Source: Vicugna pacos
Lineage: Eukaryota > Chordata > Mammalia > Artiodactyla > Camelidae
Length of the DNA: 64,000 nt
Assembly: GCF_048564905.1 (NCBI RefSeq)
Contig: NC_133014.1
Span: 16,439,136 to 16,503,135, forward strand
Reading direction: 5' to 3'
Under the pieces are notes generated by a model. The model worked only from the letters and a program-made list of their open reading frames with translations. It was not told where the DNA came from and made no database searches. Below, piece after piece: positions 44,040-55,529 of the stretch (positions within the stretch are counted from its first letter, which is position 1; each line of letters starts with the position of its first letter). The position numbers were made by a program, and so were the translations under genes.

Positions 44040-44310
44040 CGACCTGAGTGTCGGGACGACCCCGCCGAGGAGAGACAGCAGGAGGGAGGCTTGGCCAGGA
44101 GCTGTCTCAGACCGCGGCGTATTCTAAGGACGTTTTGGCCAGGCCAACCTGAGAGCCCTCAGGCCCGAGGCTGCTGCCCGTGGGGGAGCCCCCCGTCCTG
44201 CAGGGGCAGAGCCGTGGGACGTGCAGTTGGGCTCAGGAAGGCCGAGCGGCGCGTTTCCATGGCGGCCGCAGAGAATTCTGTCCCTGCTCCTCCTCCATGC
44301 TGGGCGGTGA
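44040..44310. other. CpG-richer patch
   Basis: Unusually many CpGs for this window: CGGGACGACCCCGCCGAGG, GACCGCGGCG, GGCCGAGCGGCGCG and a NotI-like GCGGCCGC. It is too short and isolated to call a promoter CpG island with confidence. It adjoins the outer end of duplication arm B. Confidence 0.35.
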
Positions 44311-44906
44311 CAAGCTGTCACCTTCCTGCTGACTTTCCACCTGGTGTGGCCGTAGGCGGATCTCGGCAGCCGGACTCTTTTTGGAGACTGTGTATTGTCA
44401 CCAGCAAAATGCCAGCCCAGGGAGGTCTCTCTCTCCCTCCGACCTCGGGCTGTTTTCTCTCCTCACTGCCGTAACACGGGCGCCTTTCAGTGACAGTCCA
44501 TCCCCATCTTTTCAGAGAAGGAAGGTTAGAATGGTGGCTAAAGCTTCTGATTTCAAGTCAGGTCCAAGTCCTAACTCTGTCACGGACCAGCTCCTGCAAA
44601 CTTGGCCCAGCCATTTGACCTCTCTCACGTCCTTGTTTAAAATGTTCAGGTTCAAAATGGCTTACAAAGCCTTTGAGGGTTGTGAGAATTAAAGGAAATA
44701 ATGACCCCATTAGCACTTCCCCCGGAGGAAAGCGTCAAACAGTGTTGCCAACTACTGCTCCTTCATGCTTCTGCCTTTCTCAGGATGCGTGGCTCCAAAT
44801 GGGTCTTTGATGTTTTTCTTTCCATATTTTCACTTGTGCTGCATCTGCTACAAGTCCCATGTCTAGAAGAAGTTGCCTGGTGTCATTCATACCAAGCAGT
44901 GGGACA
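44311..44906 (-). repeat. Arm B of the inverted duplication (partner 33484-34047)
   Basis: Reverse complement matches arm A in order: GACACCAGGC plus ACTTCTTCTAGACATGG, TTTCCTTTAATTCTC, GGCTTTGTAAGCCA, CTAACCTTCCTTCTCTGA, GACTGTCACTGAAAG and AAGTCAGCAGGAAGG. Its embedded MIR (44530-44705) lies in the corresponding position. Substantial divergence indicates great age. Confidence 0.75.
44530..44705 (+). repeat. MIR SINE inside duplication arm B
   Basis: Sense MIR: 'ttcaagtcaggtccaagtcctaactctgtcacgg', 'gcccagccatttgacctctctcacgtccttg', 'ttgagggttgtgagaattaaaggaaataatg'. It corresponds to the MIR at 33640-33870. Confidence 0.75.
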
Positions 44907-45362
44907 AGGCACTTGGGCCTGGAGGGGTCAGACAAGGTCCCTGCTCCAAGGAAGTTTCTTCTCACTGCCCTCAGAGTTTTGTTACAAGTATGGAATTGTT
45001 CCCTTTTCTGCAGACACCTGCTACCTGCACCCCCAACCCCCCTTCCCCACCACCTTTGTGCTCCGTTAGCCACGTCATTAGACACTTGGGGTGAGGGTAA
45101 CTTTATCCCTGACCTCATCTCATCTGTAAATGCCAAAGCCCTTTAGAGACAAAATATCTAAATGTTTCAAGTAACCATTTCTATGTTTCCATACTCAATT
45201 CTGGGGGCATTTTCTTGGGTTTTATTCAAGATCCTTTTGCGCTGCAGTTGGTGTAATATTTCCACCACCCCAGTTTGCTAAGACATGTGGGACCAGGCAG
45301 GCCTAGCATGAATAACACCCTCTATGATCGATGTCTTGATGTGAGAGATGCTGTAGATCCTT
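44907..45362. other. No gene or repeat recognised
   Basis: The phrase 'agacaaggtccctgctccaagg' is reminiscent of an old repeat but too short to call. Confidence 0.35.
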
Positions 45363-45482
45363 ATTTCTCAAGGAGGTGCTATTGGCAGTTTGGACGGTGC
45401 AGTTCACTTTGTGTGACTGCAGGATGCTGCGACATGATTAACACCCTTGACTCCTACTCGCTAAAAGCAAGCAACGCCTTCT
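45363..45482. mobile_element. hAT-Charlie fossil, MER3-like, partial
   Basis: 'ctcaaggaggtgctattggcagtttggacggtgcagttc', 'gactgcaggatgctgcgacatgattaacacccttgactcctactcgctaaaagcaagcaacgcc' follow 'ctcggcactattgacattttgggc...cattgtaggatgtttagcagcatccctggcctctacccactagatgcc'. Opposite orientation to the copy at 6255. Confidence 0.55.
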
Positions 45483-48400
45483 ACACCCTACACCCTAAAT
45501 TTCTATCCCATACGTTTCCCAAAGTCCCCGTGGGTGGGTGGGCTCGGGCTCCTTGGCGCCAGGGGAAGTGGCCTTGAAGTCGGGAGAAGGTCGTGAGAGG
45601 GGTGAGCAGGTGTTAGAATGCAGACTTGTATCATTGATGGGAGCAGAGCTTGAGATTTCCTGGGATAACAGATACGTTTTGAAAGAGGTTATTGAGGAAG
45701 GGTCTAGAAAGAAAGTAGCATTATCAAACATTAAGTGTCTGATTTGTTGATAAGACACAGCGTCTCCCGGCCAAGGAGGCACCGGGTGACCCTTGGGCAG
45801 AAAGGGAAAATTCTAGGGCAGATCTTTTAGCAAAATGTAATTTGGTATGATTTTAGTAGTGTGTGGACCATGTTCCAAGTCTGTTGAACGTCCAATAATC
45901 ACACTCACCTTCTCTCTAGTGAAGATAGGACTGTTTCAGGCGATTACAGTGGTTTTGGAATCTAGATACTTCATTTTGAAGGACCAGTGTTTTGTCAGAA
46001 AAATTTTAAATTCCTTGAACTTCAGGTGTTGTTTAAAGGAAAAGGACACACACGAAATGTTTGAAGTTTAGTGATGAGATTCATGTGTTTTAAATTTCTT
46101 ATTGTTCACTCCATTTGAGCACCTGCGTTGGAGAATTGTCCTTGGGGAAAGAAAAAGAAAAAAAATTCTCTATTAAATTGGAAACACTTCCATGTTTGTC
46201 GTTCATATTTACTTGGAGACCAAGTATGAAAAGTTTTAACGTTGAAGAACTTTCTCCCAAGTTTTTATGAGCAAGTGAACCAGGGATACGAAGTTGAGTT
46301 GTAACCTGAACTATAAAGTTGACTGTTGCAGACGCTATGATCCTGGGATTCTGCTCTATCAGCGGTTTTACGTCCACGTTCTCTGCTGTATATTAAAACC
46401 ACCTTCTCTCATTGTGCTTATCTCTTAATGGTAAATGGGCTCAGCATATCCTAGCTGTTAGTAGCAGAAGTTTATAGAGAATCTTCCTCCCCCAGAATGA
46501 CGTGGTAAAATTAGCTCCATTATCATTAGGTTTTGCTCGTTTAAAAAGATGCTGGGAAGCTTGATCGCTGTGGGACCAGGTACGCAGACTTCAAATCTTC
46601 CCTTCTCGGCTCCTTGGCAGAATTTCCATTGTAAAGGCTTCTTATTTGAGAAATGTTTCACTTCCTGGCGACTTTAAATTGTCGCTGAACGCTGTTCCAT
46701 TGAGGAAGGCCACCTGGAAATGGTGCTCATTTCGTGCACAGCTGGATGGCTGCGTGGCTGGGGCTGCTGCCTAGAGAGGAGGGGACCGGAGCCGCGAGCC
46801 TGCTCTTTAAACACCTGGGCTAAGGGCACGGCTGCATGTTGCACGTTTCTATAATTCCTCTCTTCTCTTCGGTTTTATTCAAATGTAGACTCTTTGGGCT
46901 TGCTGAACGTCATGGTAATTTTAATTTTAGGGTCAGAATCTTGGTTTAAACTAGGTGACGTATGAGCGACACGTAGAAGAACTTTTGTCCGAAACATCAC
47001 CTTCTGCTGTGAGAGATCATGACGCTTTCTTTATGTTGTTTTCTTACTCTTTAGGGCGAACGTTTCCTAGTTATTAATGACGTCACTTGAAGGACAGTGG
47101 TTGTGGCCAGCTTGGCGAGTTAGAACACCAGTGGCATTAGAAAAGTCATCCCTTTTATTTAAAATAATGTAATGTATACACATATGTTATTTGAAAACAC
47201 ATCTCTTTAGAATGTCTACATTTTGAGCGCTGTGGGATGAGAAAAAATTTAAATATGTGTTTGTAAAAAAATCAGTGGATAACCTACTGGAAACCAGAGG
47301 TCAAGGGGGCCCATCAAGTAGCCCACATAAATCCATCCTGGGAGCAGGATCGGCTAAGACATGAAAGGGTAGAAACACACCTCACAGGGAGAAATGAAGA
47401 CGTCTGCTCCATGTAAATGGACAGAATGTGTACACTGCTATTGTAACATGTCATATTTGGACAGAAAACTCATTTTGGGAATACTCCATGTATCGCAGTC
47501 AACCCTGGTGGTGTTTTATGCTGGCTGTAGCTTAATTATCTGGTAATTTGAGTATCTGAATAGAGGCACTTTTTTTCTTTTTTCTTTTTGGAGATGTTCA
47601 GGGAACACATATAGAGTAACGAGCCAGTGACACTTGGAAGGTAAAGCAGACAATAAAGAGTGTTATTTTAAGCCAAGAAGGAGCTTAATCTTTTGGGGGA
47701 ACTGAGAAATGTGTAAGAAAGATGCATGCGTTAGAATTGCTGCATTGATGAGACAGGATACTTAGCTCCCTTGAGAACCACTGGTTGTGTTTGGTCCCTG
47801 AAGGCAAAGGGACCTTCTCAAGATGCAGGGGAAAAAACAAAAACAAAGCAAAGAACCCTGTAGGCTGCAGGATGCAGACCTTGGCCGTTGGAAATTGGCC
47901 AGAGCACGTGAAATTTGAAGGATATGGGTGGGACACCACCGGTGTCTGCTGCTTCTGGCCGACAACCCACAAGTGCACAACGCTAATTACAGAGTTGACC
48001 ATGCTCTGCGTGAGATTTAAAATTAACTTTTGAGAATATGGGTGTTGAAGAAATTCTTAAAAATCCCATCTGATTGTAGTGACAGCAGGCATCAATATGC
48101 CGATTGTTATTTCAGACAATTAGAAAAAAAATTGTGTGTCTCATTCACATTTCTCTTTAATATTTTTGACAGTCTTCAATTGTAAAATAAACACACTGAA
48201 ACGCATCATTTGCTGTATTTTGACACGTTGGGTATAAACTGTTTACCAATGTGCCCGGGAGAAACTGGTCTTATGAAAACCCCAGAACTGACGTTTTCTT
48301 GCAATCTCCATGCATATACCCGAATCGACGAAAATGCACCCTTGATCAGGAAATGTGTGGCTCTGCTTTGTCTTAATGTGTTTGTGTGTTTTAAATGCAG

Positions 48401-48704
48401 GCTCATGAATGCCTGTTCTCATAAAATTGCACGCCTGAGCATACAGCACTGTACTAGGACTTCTCCGTGTTCAGTGCAAACCCAGGTGGGGCGCAGGGGC
48501 ACCGTGGCCATTCATACCCTCCCCTCTGGCTAAATGTATGGCGTGTTTCATCATGTCGTCATAAGACTACACTTTGTTTAACGCTCTTTTGCATGTTTAA
48601 ATGTTGTTCCAACTTTTAAATTATTGTAGTAAATTTTGATTGTTTCTTTTTGTGATGTTGTGTCTTACGAATGCGTTTTCCAGGTGAGCTGAAAGTCGTA
48701 CCAT
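45483..48704. other. No gene or repeat recognised
   Basis: About 3.2 kb without a repeat or coding frame that I can support. Frames of up to 107 codons have no recognisable content. Confidence 0.4.
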
Positions 48705-49110
48705 TGTTCAAACGTCCAATAAATATTTATCGAGCGTGTATAACGTGGAAGCACCTGGTCCAGAGCTTGAGATACTTTGGTGAACAAAAAGGATGACAAT
48801 CCTTGACCTGCTGTTTGCATTTAAGCAGTGGGAGTAAGCCAATAAGTAATAAATGCATATAATATGTCAGAAGGCAACACATACTATAAAAAAATAAGAG
48901 TGGAGCAAAGTAAAGAAGGCTGGAAGTGCTGGCTTCAGGGAGCAGGATATAGTATTAATACGGTGAAAGCTGGCTTCACTGAAAAGGGAAAACTGAGCAA
49001 AGACATGAGGGAAGTAGGGAAGATAGGCTCGTGGTCATACGAGGGAGAAACATTTTAGACAAAGGTAGTAAGTAGTGCAAAGACGGAAGACAGGCATAAA
49101 TTTTTTAAAT
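48705..49110 (+). repeat. Ancient interspersed repeat, 2340 family, most complete
   Basis: 'gtccaataaatatttatcgagcgtg', 'tttggtgaacaaaaaggatgacaatccttgacctgctg', 'agtaagccaataagtaataaatgcatataatatgtcagaaggcaaca', 'gggaaaactgagcaaagacatgagggaagtag' and 'agacaaaggtagtaagtagtgcaaaga' follow the consensus continuously. The 64-codon frame here is repeat sequence. Confidence 0.65.
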
Positions 49111-49188
49111 GCAGATTCTCTGGGTGAAAAGATTTTCCTAGTTGTTCTGTTAAGAAGAGACTGTGGGAAGTGTCCAAGTATCAGAAAA

Positions 49189-49281
49189 TCTTTTTTTTTT
49201 TTTAAAGGGAAGTACTAGGGATTGAACCCAGGACATTGTGCATGCCAGGCATGCCCTCTACCACTGAGCTGCTTCCTTCCA
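49189..49281 (-). repeat. Camelid SINE, antisense, head lost
   Basis: On the plus strand T13 then AAGGGAAGTACTAGGGATTG plus AACCCAGGAC gives reverse box B, and CTACCACTGAGCTGCTTCC gives reverse box A. The tail motif is missing between the T tract and GGGAAGTACTAGGG. It abuts the L1 fragment at 49283. Confidence 0.88.
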
Positions 49282-49282
49282 C

Positions 49283-49435
49283 AGCTACTCAGCCATGAAA
49301 AGGGATAAGATAACGCCATTTGCAGCAACATGGATGCCCCAGGAGAATGTCATTCTAAGTGAAGTAAGCCAGAAAGAGAAAGAAAAATACTATATGCTAT
49401 CACTCGTATGTGGAATCTAAAAAAAAAAAGGAAAT
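49283..49435 (+). repeat. L1 ORF2-end fragment
   Basis: 'agctactcagccatgaaaagggataagataacgccatttgcagcaacatggatgcccc', 'aagtgaagtaagccagaaagagaaag' and 'tcgtatgtggaatctaaaaaaaaaaag'. It covers only the ORF2 C-terminus and stops at an A11 tract, then an older L1 copy restarts upstream text. Confidence 0.85.
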
Positions 49436-49439
49436 CCGG

Positions 49440-49875
49440 AAATCCTGCCATCTCGAAACATGGGTGAATGTGAAGGGTTTATGCTAAGTGAAATAAGCTA
49501 GAAAGGGAAAGACAAATGCTGCATGATCTGCTTGTCGGTAGCATCTTAAAAAAATCCAGCTCATAGAAGCAGAAAGTTGAACGGTGGCTTCTTGTCGCTG
49601 GAGGCAGGGGGAAAATGAGGAGATGTTGGTCACAGAGGCCGAAGTTCCAGTCACGTAGCGTTAATAACCCTAGAGGAGCGATGTGCACGAATGAAACAGT
49701 TAATCATAATATACTGAACACTAGAAACATGTAAGAGAATATATTCTATGCACTCTCACCTGAAAATATGCTAACGATATGACATATTTTAGTTTGATAG
49801 TAGCAATCATTTCACTGTGTATATGTCCATCAAACCGTCATGTTTTACACATTAAGTGGATACAATTTAAATTTT
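49440..49875 (+). repeat. Older L1 3' end
   Basis: Repeats the same ORF2 region ('gggtgaatgtgaagggtttatgctaagtgaaataagctagaaagggaaagacaaatgc') and continues into an L1MA/MB-type 3' UTR ('cagctcatagaagcagaaagttgaacggtggcttcttg', 'tagcaatcatttcactgtgtatatg...cattaagtggatacaattt'). Confidence 0.85.
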
Positions 49876-50084
49876 TTTAAATGAACTTGTTCCTTTGTTC
49901 TGAGATGATGGAGGCTGTGCCAACTTCTGAACCAAGATGAGCCGATCGTAGACTCTTGTTGGGACATTGGGAACTGAGAATTAGATTTTAAGTCAAACAA
50001 GAACTTCCAAGGGCTCACAAGCTGTACAACTGCATGGAGGTGGAGCCAAAGTTGAGGTTCCGGTCGCCCCAATCATAAATAAAC

Positions 50085-50345
50085 TGAAGAGTCGGTGTAG
50101 TTTAGTGGGAAAGGGCAAGACTCTAGAGTTAGTTTTTAATCTAACCTCCACCACTTATAATAAGTGCAACTATGAATAACGTTACTTGACAACTCTATGC
50201 CTCAGTTTCCTTGTCTTCGAAGTGGGGATCATAATAGTTCCTACCTTCTTGGATAGTTGTAAGGATTGAATAAGAACTTAAAACTCTGCCTGGCAAAATG
50301 TACAACTATTATATAAATATTGCTACTGTTATTTTGCTGTTGCTA
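50085..50345 (+). repeat. MIR SINE, near full length
   Basis: All parts are visible in order: tRNA-like head 'tcggtgtagtttagtgggaaagggcaagactctagag', core 'ctccaccacttataataagtgcaac...gttacttgacaactctatgcctcagtttccttgtc', and LINE-like tail 'agttgtaaggattgaataagaac...ctctgcctggcaaaatg...ttgctactgttatt'. About 260 bp. Confidence 0.92.
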
Positions 50346-51082
50346 CCATGGTAGGCGGAGGAACAACAACCCGCCAAGGAAAGTCATCCGTAGAGAGAAA
50401 AATTGCAAAGACACATGAGAGAGTGAGGGACCCAGATGATATGAGAGAGACTTCTGAGTTCACCGTGGGACCAGTGAGGCAACAGGATTTTATGATGAAC
50501 GTTTCTCTTTAAAATGACGACTTTTCCCACCATTCACAAAACCCTCTTTAAGCCAAATCAATTAGGTTTCTATTTCTTGCCGTGGAAAACGCACGGCAAA
50601 TTTACAGATCAATTTTAAAAAGATGACTCGTCCCTTCCATTCTCAAGGCACATGCACAGCAAAGGAAGGACAAGACATAATGATGCTCGCTCAAGGCAAT
50701 GAAAAGTCCAAACAATGTTTTACTTGTCATGGATCAAATTAGAAAACGATGCTGAGAATAACCCTTATTTTGATCGGGGGATTGGGAAACCAACCCATTC
50801 ATTTACTGTTTTCACCCCACATAATTCCCTGTGTGGGGAGTCACTCTAGGGGGTCAGGTGCTCAGAACGGGTTAAGCAAGGATAGTCTCTAAATCATTTC
50901 AAAAACAAAAAACAAACTGAATTAAAACACAACATGGAGGGAGGAAAATAAATTGTGATACAGTCAGTTAATACTTTGCAGCTTTTAAACTTGAGACTCT
51001 AGTTCATAAATAATGTTTTTTCAAGGGAAAATCTGATCTTGCAAGACCCCATAGATAGTGGATTTTCCTAAGTTTTTTGTGA
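50346..51082. other. No gene or repeat recognised
   Basis: A/T-rich sequence with no identifiable element. Confidence 0.4.
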
Positions 51083-51215
51083 ACACACACGCACACGCAC
51101 ACACACGCACATAGGTATAGATATACACATGTGTCTATATCTATGAATGTCATATTTGTAAGCATGTACATAAACATGTATATATGTATGTGGACACATG
51201 GGTATGTGTACAAGC
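51083..51215. repeat. (AC)n and degenerate TATG/TACA simple repeat
   Basis: ACACAC/GCACAC units (51083-51112) followed by alternating purine-pyrimidine TATA/TGTA sequence to about 51215. Confidence 0.85.
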
Positions 51216-51251
51216 GTGTATTTACAAGAAGAAGAATTCTGGGAGGGTGCA

Positions 51252-51469
51252 TACCACCAGCCTTTAGTCCAGATCAAGCCCACTGTCTGATGTTTGCGAA
51301 TAAAACTGTGTTGGAACACAGTCACGTCCAAGTGTTTATGCATTACCTTTAGCTGTTTTTGTACCGCAAGGTTATAGCCAAGTTACTGAGATTTAGACTG
51401 TATGACCTGCAAAGACTAAAAATATTTGCTATCTTACACTGTGCAGAACACATTTGCCAATCTCTGGTA
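51252..51469 (-). mobile_element. hAT-type non-autonomous fossil, second copy
   Basis: 'tgtttgcgaataaaactgtgttggaacacagtcacgtcc', 'catgacctgcaaagactaaaaatatttgctatctt', 'aacacatttgccaatctctgg' are the reverse of the element at 37580. A poly-A tract (51470-51484) follows. Confidence 0.72.
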
Positions 51470-51484
51470 AAAAAAAAAAAAAAC

Positions 51485-52624
51485 AAAAACAAAGTGATGT
51501 GACAATCTACGGAGATGAAACTTCGGAAGATTAAAATACTTTCTTTTTGCTTATGTTTAAGACGATTATATATGCGGACAATTTCCACTGCTGATTATTT
51601 TTAACTGGAGAAAATTAACTGGCTAAGTTCTGCACATTTAAAATGGGGAAGATTTGGCTAAAATTTAACTTGTAAAACTGAGAAAATTCATATACGGTTT
51701 TCTGCATGTGCTAACACACACGTGTCGTGCAGTTGTCCAATAAATGTGTCATGTGATCACCACCAACAATGACAAAAATGTTGTAATTCCACATGCATTT
51801 ATTCAGTACAAGTATTTGCAAAAAATTCATGAGGATGCTGAGTTTTTGAGGAGTAGAAGATATGTCATCTCAGGTCTACTTAAAATATTTTTGCTTCCAA
51901 ATTGTCCTACTTGGATTGTCCCAATGCCCGTGGGAGGCAGATGCCTCTGGAGTCGTGCTGGAGATGACTATCTATACGCGCTCTCTCTCTGAAGAGATTA
52001 GGATCCTACCCGGAAAGCAGAAGATCTGAGATGCAACTTGAAGTGTGTTATATTACAGCGCTGCCGGGCAAGAGGAAACAGAGCCTAGTCAAGGCTGGAT
52101 CTGGTTGGTCTGGGCTGGGTTGTGTTTGTTAGCTAGATTGACTGCTGTTGTTCTGAATCTTTCCTAAGTGGCCTTACAGTAGTCGTTTCTTAAATTCCTG
52201 GCAGAGGATCTCCGGTGGGAAGATGGACTGACACCCTAATGCTCCACACGGTTATTACATTTCTCACTGTGAACAACAGTGGTCAGGTTCCGACAATCCC
52301 ATGTGTGTTTTGACAGAGTGAGTCCATTTTTTGTCCCCCTCAGGGTACTGAGTTTCCAGAATTGAGCAGTGGAGCGCTAATTACTGGATTCAGAGTTAAA
52401 TGCAATGTTATGTCTCTTGATTATTAAGATGCAGTTGGTCTGAGTGGGGACAATGTACTGTTGTTCTGGAGTGTAAACTTAAAGTCACCTTATTAGAGTT
52501 AAATTCATTCGTTCAGTGTCTCATGGGTGGAAGTTTTCAGCATTCACCAGGAACCACTAGAATGTCAACTTGCTTTTACCATAATCCATGATTTCAATTT
52601 ATATAAATAAAGATGATATAAGAC
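51485..52624. other. No gene or repeat recognised
   Basis: A/T-rich sequence. Nothing identified apart from short (CT)n at about 51978-51990. Confidence 0.4.
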
Positions 52625-54305
52625 TAATGTGCTACATTTATGGTTTGCAGATGACCTGATACTATGCATAGAAAATTCTAAAGATGCCACCAGAAATTTA
52701 CTAGAGCTGATCAACGAATTCAGAAAAGCTTAAGGATACAAAATTAATATACAGAAATCTGTTACATATCTAGACACTAAGTTCAAACTGTCAGAAAGAA
52801 AAATCCTGTTTACCATTACATCAAAAAGAATAAAAACTTAGGAATAAACTTATCTAGGGAGGCAAAAGACTGGTACTCGGAGAACTATGACACTGATGAA
52901 CAGGCCACAAACAGATGGAAGGGGTTACCATGTTCTTGGATTGGAGGAATCAATATTGTTAAAACGGCCATACAACCCAAAGCAATATACAAATTCAGTG
53001 CAATCCCTATCAAATAACCAGTGGCATTTTTGCAGAACTGGAACTAAACATTTTAAAATTTGTACGGAAACACGAAAGAGCCCCAAATAGCCAAAACAAT
53101 CTTGAGAAAGAACAGAGCTGGAGGAATCACGCTCCCTGACTGCAGACTGTACTACGAAGGTACAGCCATCAAAACAGTACGGTACTGGGACAAGAGCAGA
53201 CACATAGCTTAATGGGACAAGATAGAAAGCCCTGAAATAAACCCACACGCTTATGGTCAGCCAATTAACCTTTGACAAAGGAGACAAGAATATACAGTAG
53301 AGAAAAGACAGCCTCTTCAATAAACGGTGCTGGGAAAGCTGGACATCTATATCTGAAAAAAAAATGAAATTAGAACATTCTTTAACACCATATACAAAAA
53401 TAAACTCAAAATAGATTTAAGACCTAAATGTAAGACAGGATATTATAAAATTCCTAGAGGAAAGCTTAGATAGAACACTCTTTGATGTAAATCACAGTAA
53501 TTGTTTTTTTGGTTCTGTCTTTTGGAGTGATGGGAACAGAAGAAAAAAATAAACAAATGGGACTTAAACACTTCTGCACAGCAAAGGAAACCGTAAATGA
53601 AACAAAAAGACAACCTACAGAATGGGGGAAATTATTTGCGAATAATGCGACCAGCAAGGGCTTAATTTCCAAAATATACAAACAGCTCATACAGCTCAAT
53701 ATCAAAACAAAACAAAACAAAACAAAGCAACAACTCAATCAAAAAATGGGCAGAAGACCTACATAAACATTTCTCCAAAGAAGACACACAGATGGCCAAC
53801 GGGCACATGAAACGGTTCTCAACATCATGAATTATTAGAGAAATGCAAACCAAAACTACAAGGAAGTATCAACTCACATCGGTCATAATGGCCAGTATCA
53901 AAATGTCTACAAATAACAAGTGCTGGAGAGGGTGGAGAGAAAAGCAAAGCCTTCCGCACTTTTCATATGAATATAAATTGGTGCAGCCACTACGGAAACC
54001 AGTATGGAGGCTCCTTAAAAAACTGAAAATAGACTTACCATATGGTCCAGCAATCCCACTACTGGGCATATACCCAGAGGGGGCCTTAATTCAAAAAGAC
54101 CCCAATGTCCACAGCAGCACTATTTACAATAGCCAAGACATGGAAACAGCCTGAACGTTCGTTCATTGACAGATGACTGGATGAAGAAGCTGTGGTTTAT
54201 CCATATCTGTCTCTCTCTCTATGTATATATATATATATATATATCTCACACACGTACATATGTATGAAATGGAATATTACTCAGCCATGAAAAAGAACGA
54301 AACAA
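52625..54305 (+). repeat. LINE-1 ORF2 fragment, both ends missing
   Basis: Begins inside the reverse transcriptase at its catalytic motif ('tttgcagatgacctgatactatgc', ADDLILC in translation). It continues through the RT thumb ('gcaatatacaaattcagtgcaatccctatcaaa', [12 protein letters not shown]-like), the Cys-rich and C-terminal region ('atcccactactgggcatataccc', IPLLGIYP), to MEYYSAMK at about 54285. It stops before the ORF2 end, with no 3' UTR or poly-A. Several stops and shifts break the frame (for example GCTTAAGG at 52729 gives a stop). A (CT)n(TA)n array (54208-54258) interrupts the region after position 54200. Confidence 0.93.
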
Positions 54306-54514
54306 AGATCTAGGGTATGTGTGGTTGGGACATTTTTCTTTACAATAATAAGACTTTCATCCTTTTAGTATTTTTTTCCCCGTCACTCCACTGATTTCAA
54401 AGAGAAAAGAGTTGACGTTCCCTCTCCATCACTGCGCTTCCTTTTACTCTGTGCCCTTGAGATCAGGACGTGCCTATGCCTGGGGCTAAGGCCAGCTGAG
54501 ATGCTAGAAGAGTT

Positions 54515-54700
54515 TTGCTAACTATGTGGAATTCAGAGCTGGGCAGGATTTTAGAGGCAGGTCAGGTTTCTCCCTTTCCGTTTTTTGGAGAGGCTTCACG
54601 AGGTTGGGTGGTTTGCTCACGGCCACTTGGCTTCTTACTTTCAGAGCTGGGACATACACATAATTCGGATTTTCAGTCTGATACTCATTCAGTGATGCTG
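54515..54700 (-). repeat. MIR-like fragment
   Basis: 'attcagagctgggcaggattttagaggcaggtcagg', 'tttggagaggcttcacgaggttgggtggtttgctcacggccacttgg' and 'tcagagctgggacatacac' resemble the antisense MIR-class consensus ('ccagagaggttaagtgacttgcccaaggtcacacagc...agagccgggactcgaac'). Confidence 0.55.
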
Positions 54701-55529
54701 TCTTTGGTTTCCCGGCGGAATTTAGGCTCATTTCAGGCTTTAAAAAATTCTTGAAGTTGATCGGTTATAATTTCTTTCCCTCAGTTTGACTCAGCGTGCT
54801 GCTTTACATTTGAGTGGCAGCCACTACTTCATCCTGCAGACGGTTATTTTGCAACGTCAGGCTAACGTGTTCCCTTTGAGTTTAGGAAGTGCTTGGGAAA
54901 GAGGGGTGCTGAGCACTGTAAATATAGATGGTTACATCCCCTGGAAAAGGCCGCCCTCCGTGATTTTGCATACAGATAGTATGAATTAGGAAATGCACTT
55001 TTTTTGAACTCTACAGCTGTTCATAAAATTGTCACAGAAATTTGCATTTAAAATATACATACAGGGAATTTGCACACATTTATGGAGCTCTCTGGAATCC
55101 TTAAGAAGCAGAATTTAATGCCTGCCAGCAAATACTTCCCAGTCACATTCAAGGAAAAGGAAGAATAACTGATAAGTGCGAGCTTTGTTTACTTTGGGCC
55201 TCATGAACCTTAATAATGAAGTGGACAGGACCTTGAATTTGAGGAATGGTGCTTGTATTTAAAAAATGGGATAAAAACTAATGAAAGATCATTGGATCAA
55301 GGCTATTTTCATGATGTCAAACTAAAAAAATATACAATAATCAAAATTTATGTAAGTGGTCAGCAAATTAAAAACTGGAATTCTTTAAATAAAATCATTA
55401 TTTCAATAAAGGATTTATATTGAAATTAGCTTTTCTAGATGGCGGGCTTTTCCACGCATCGAAGTTATTGAAATAGCTGCATTATTCCAAACTGAGTTTA
55501 ATTCTAATTAGTTAATTTTTGCTTAAAGT
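54701..55529. other. No gene; A/T-rich, repeat-poor
   Basis: No repeat recognised. The right edge (55440-55530) carries TTTAATTCTAATTAGTTAATT homeodomain-like sites. Confidence 0.35.

Noticed and set aside
45484-45505. CACCCTACACCCTAAA, telomere-like repeat
   Set aside because: Only two imperfect units; it adjoins a decayed hAT element and does not amount to an interstitial telomere array.
52887-54154. Open frames with reverse-transcriptase-like content
   Set aside because: They are pieces of a decayed L1 ORF2, not a host gene.
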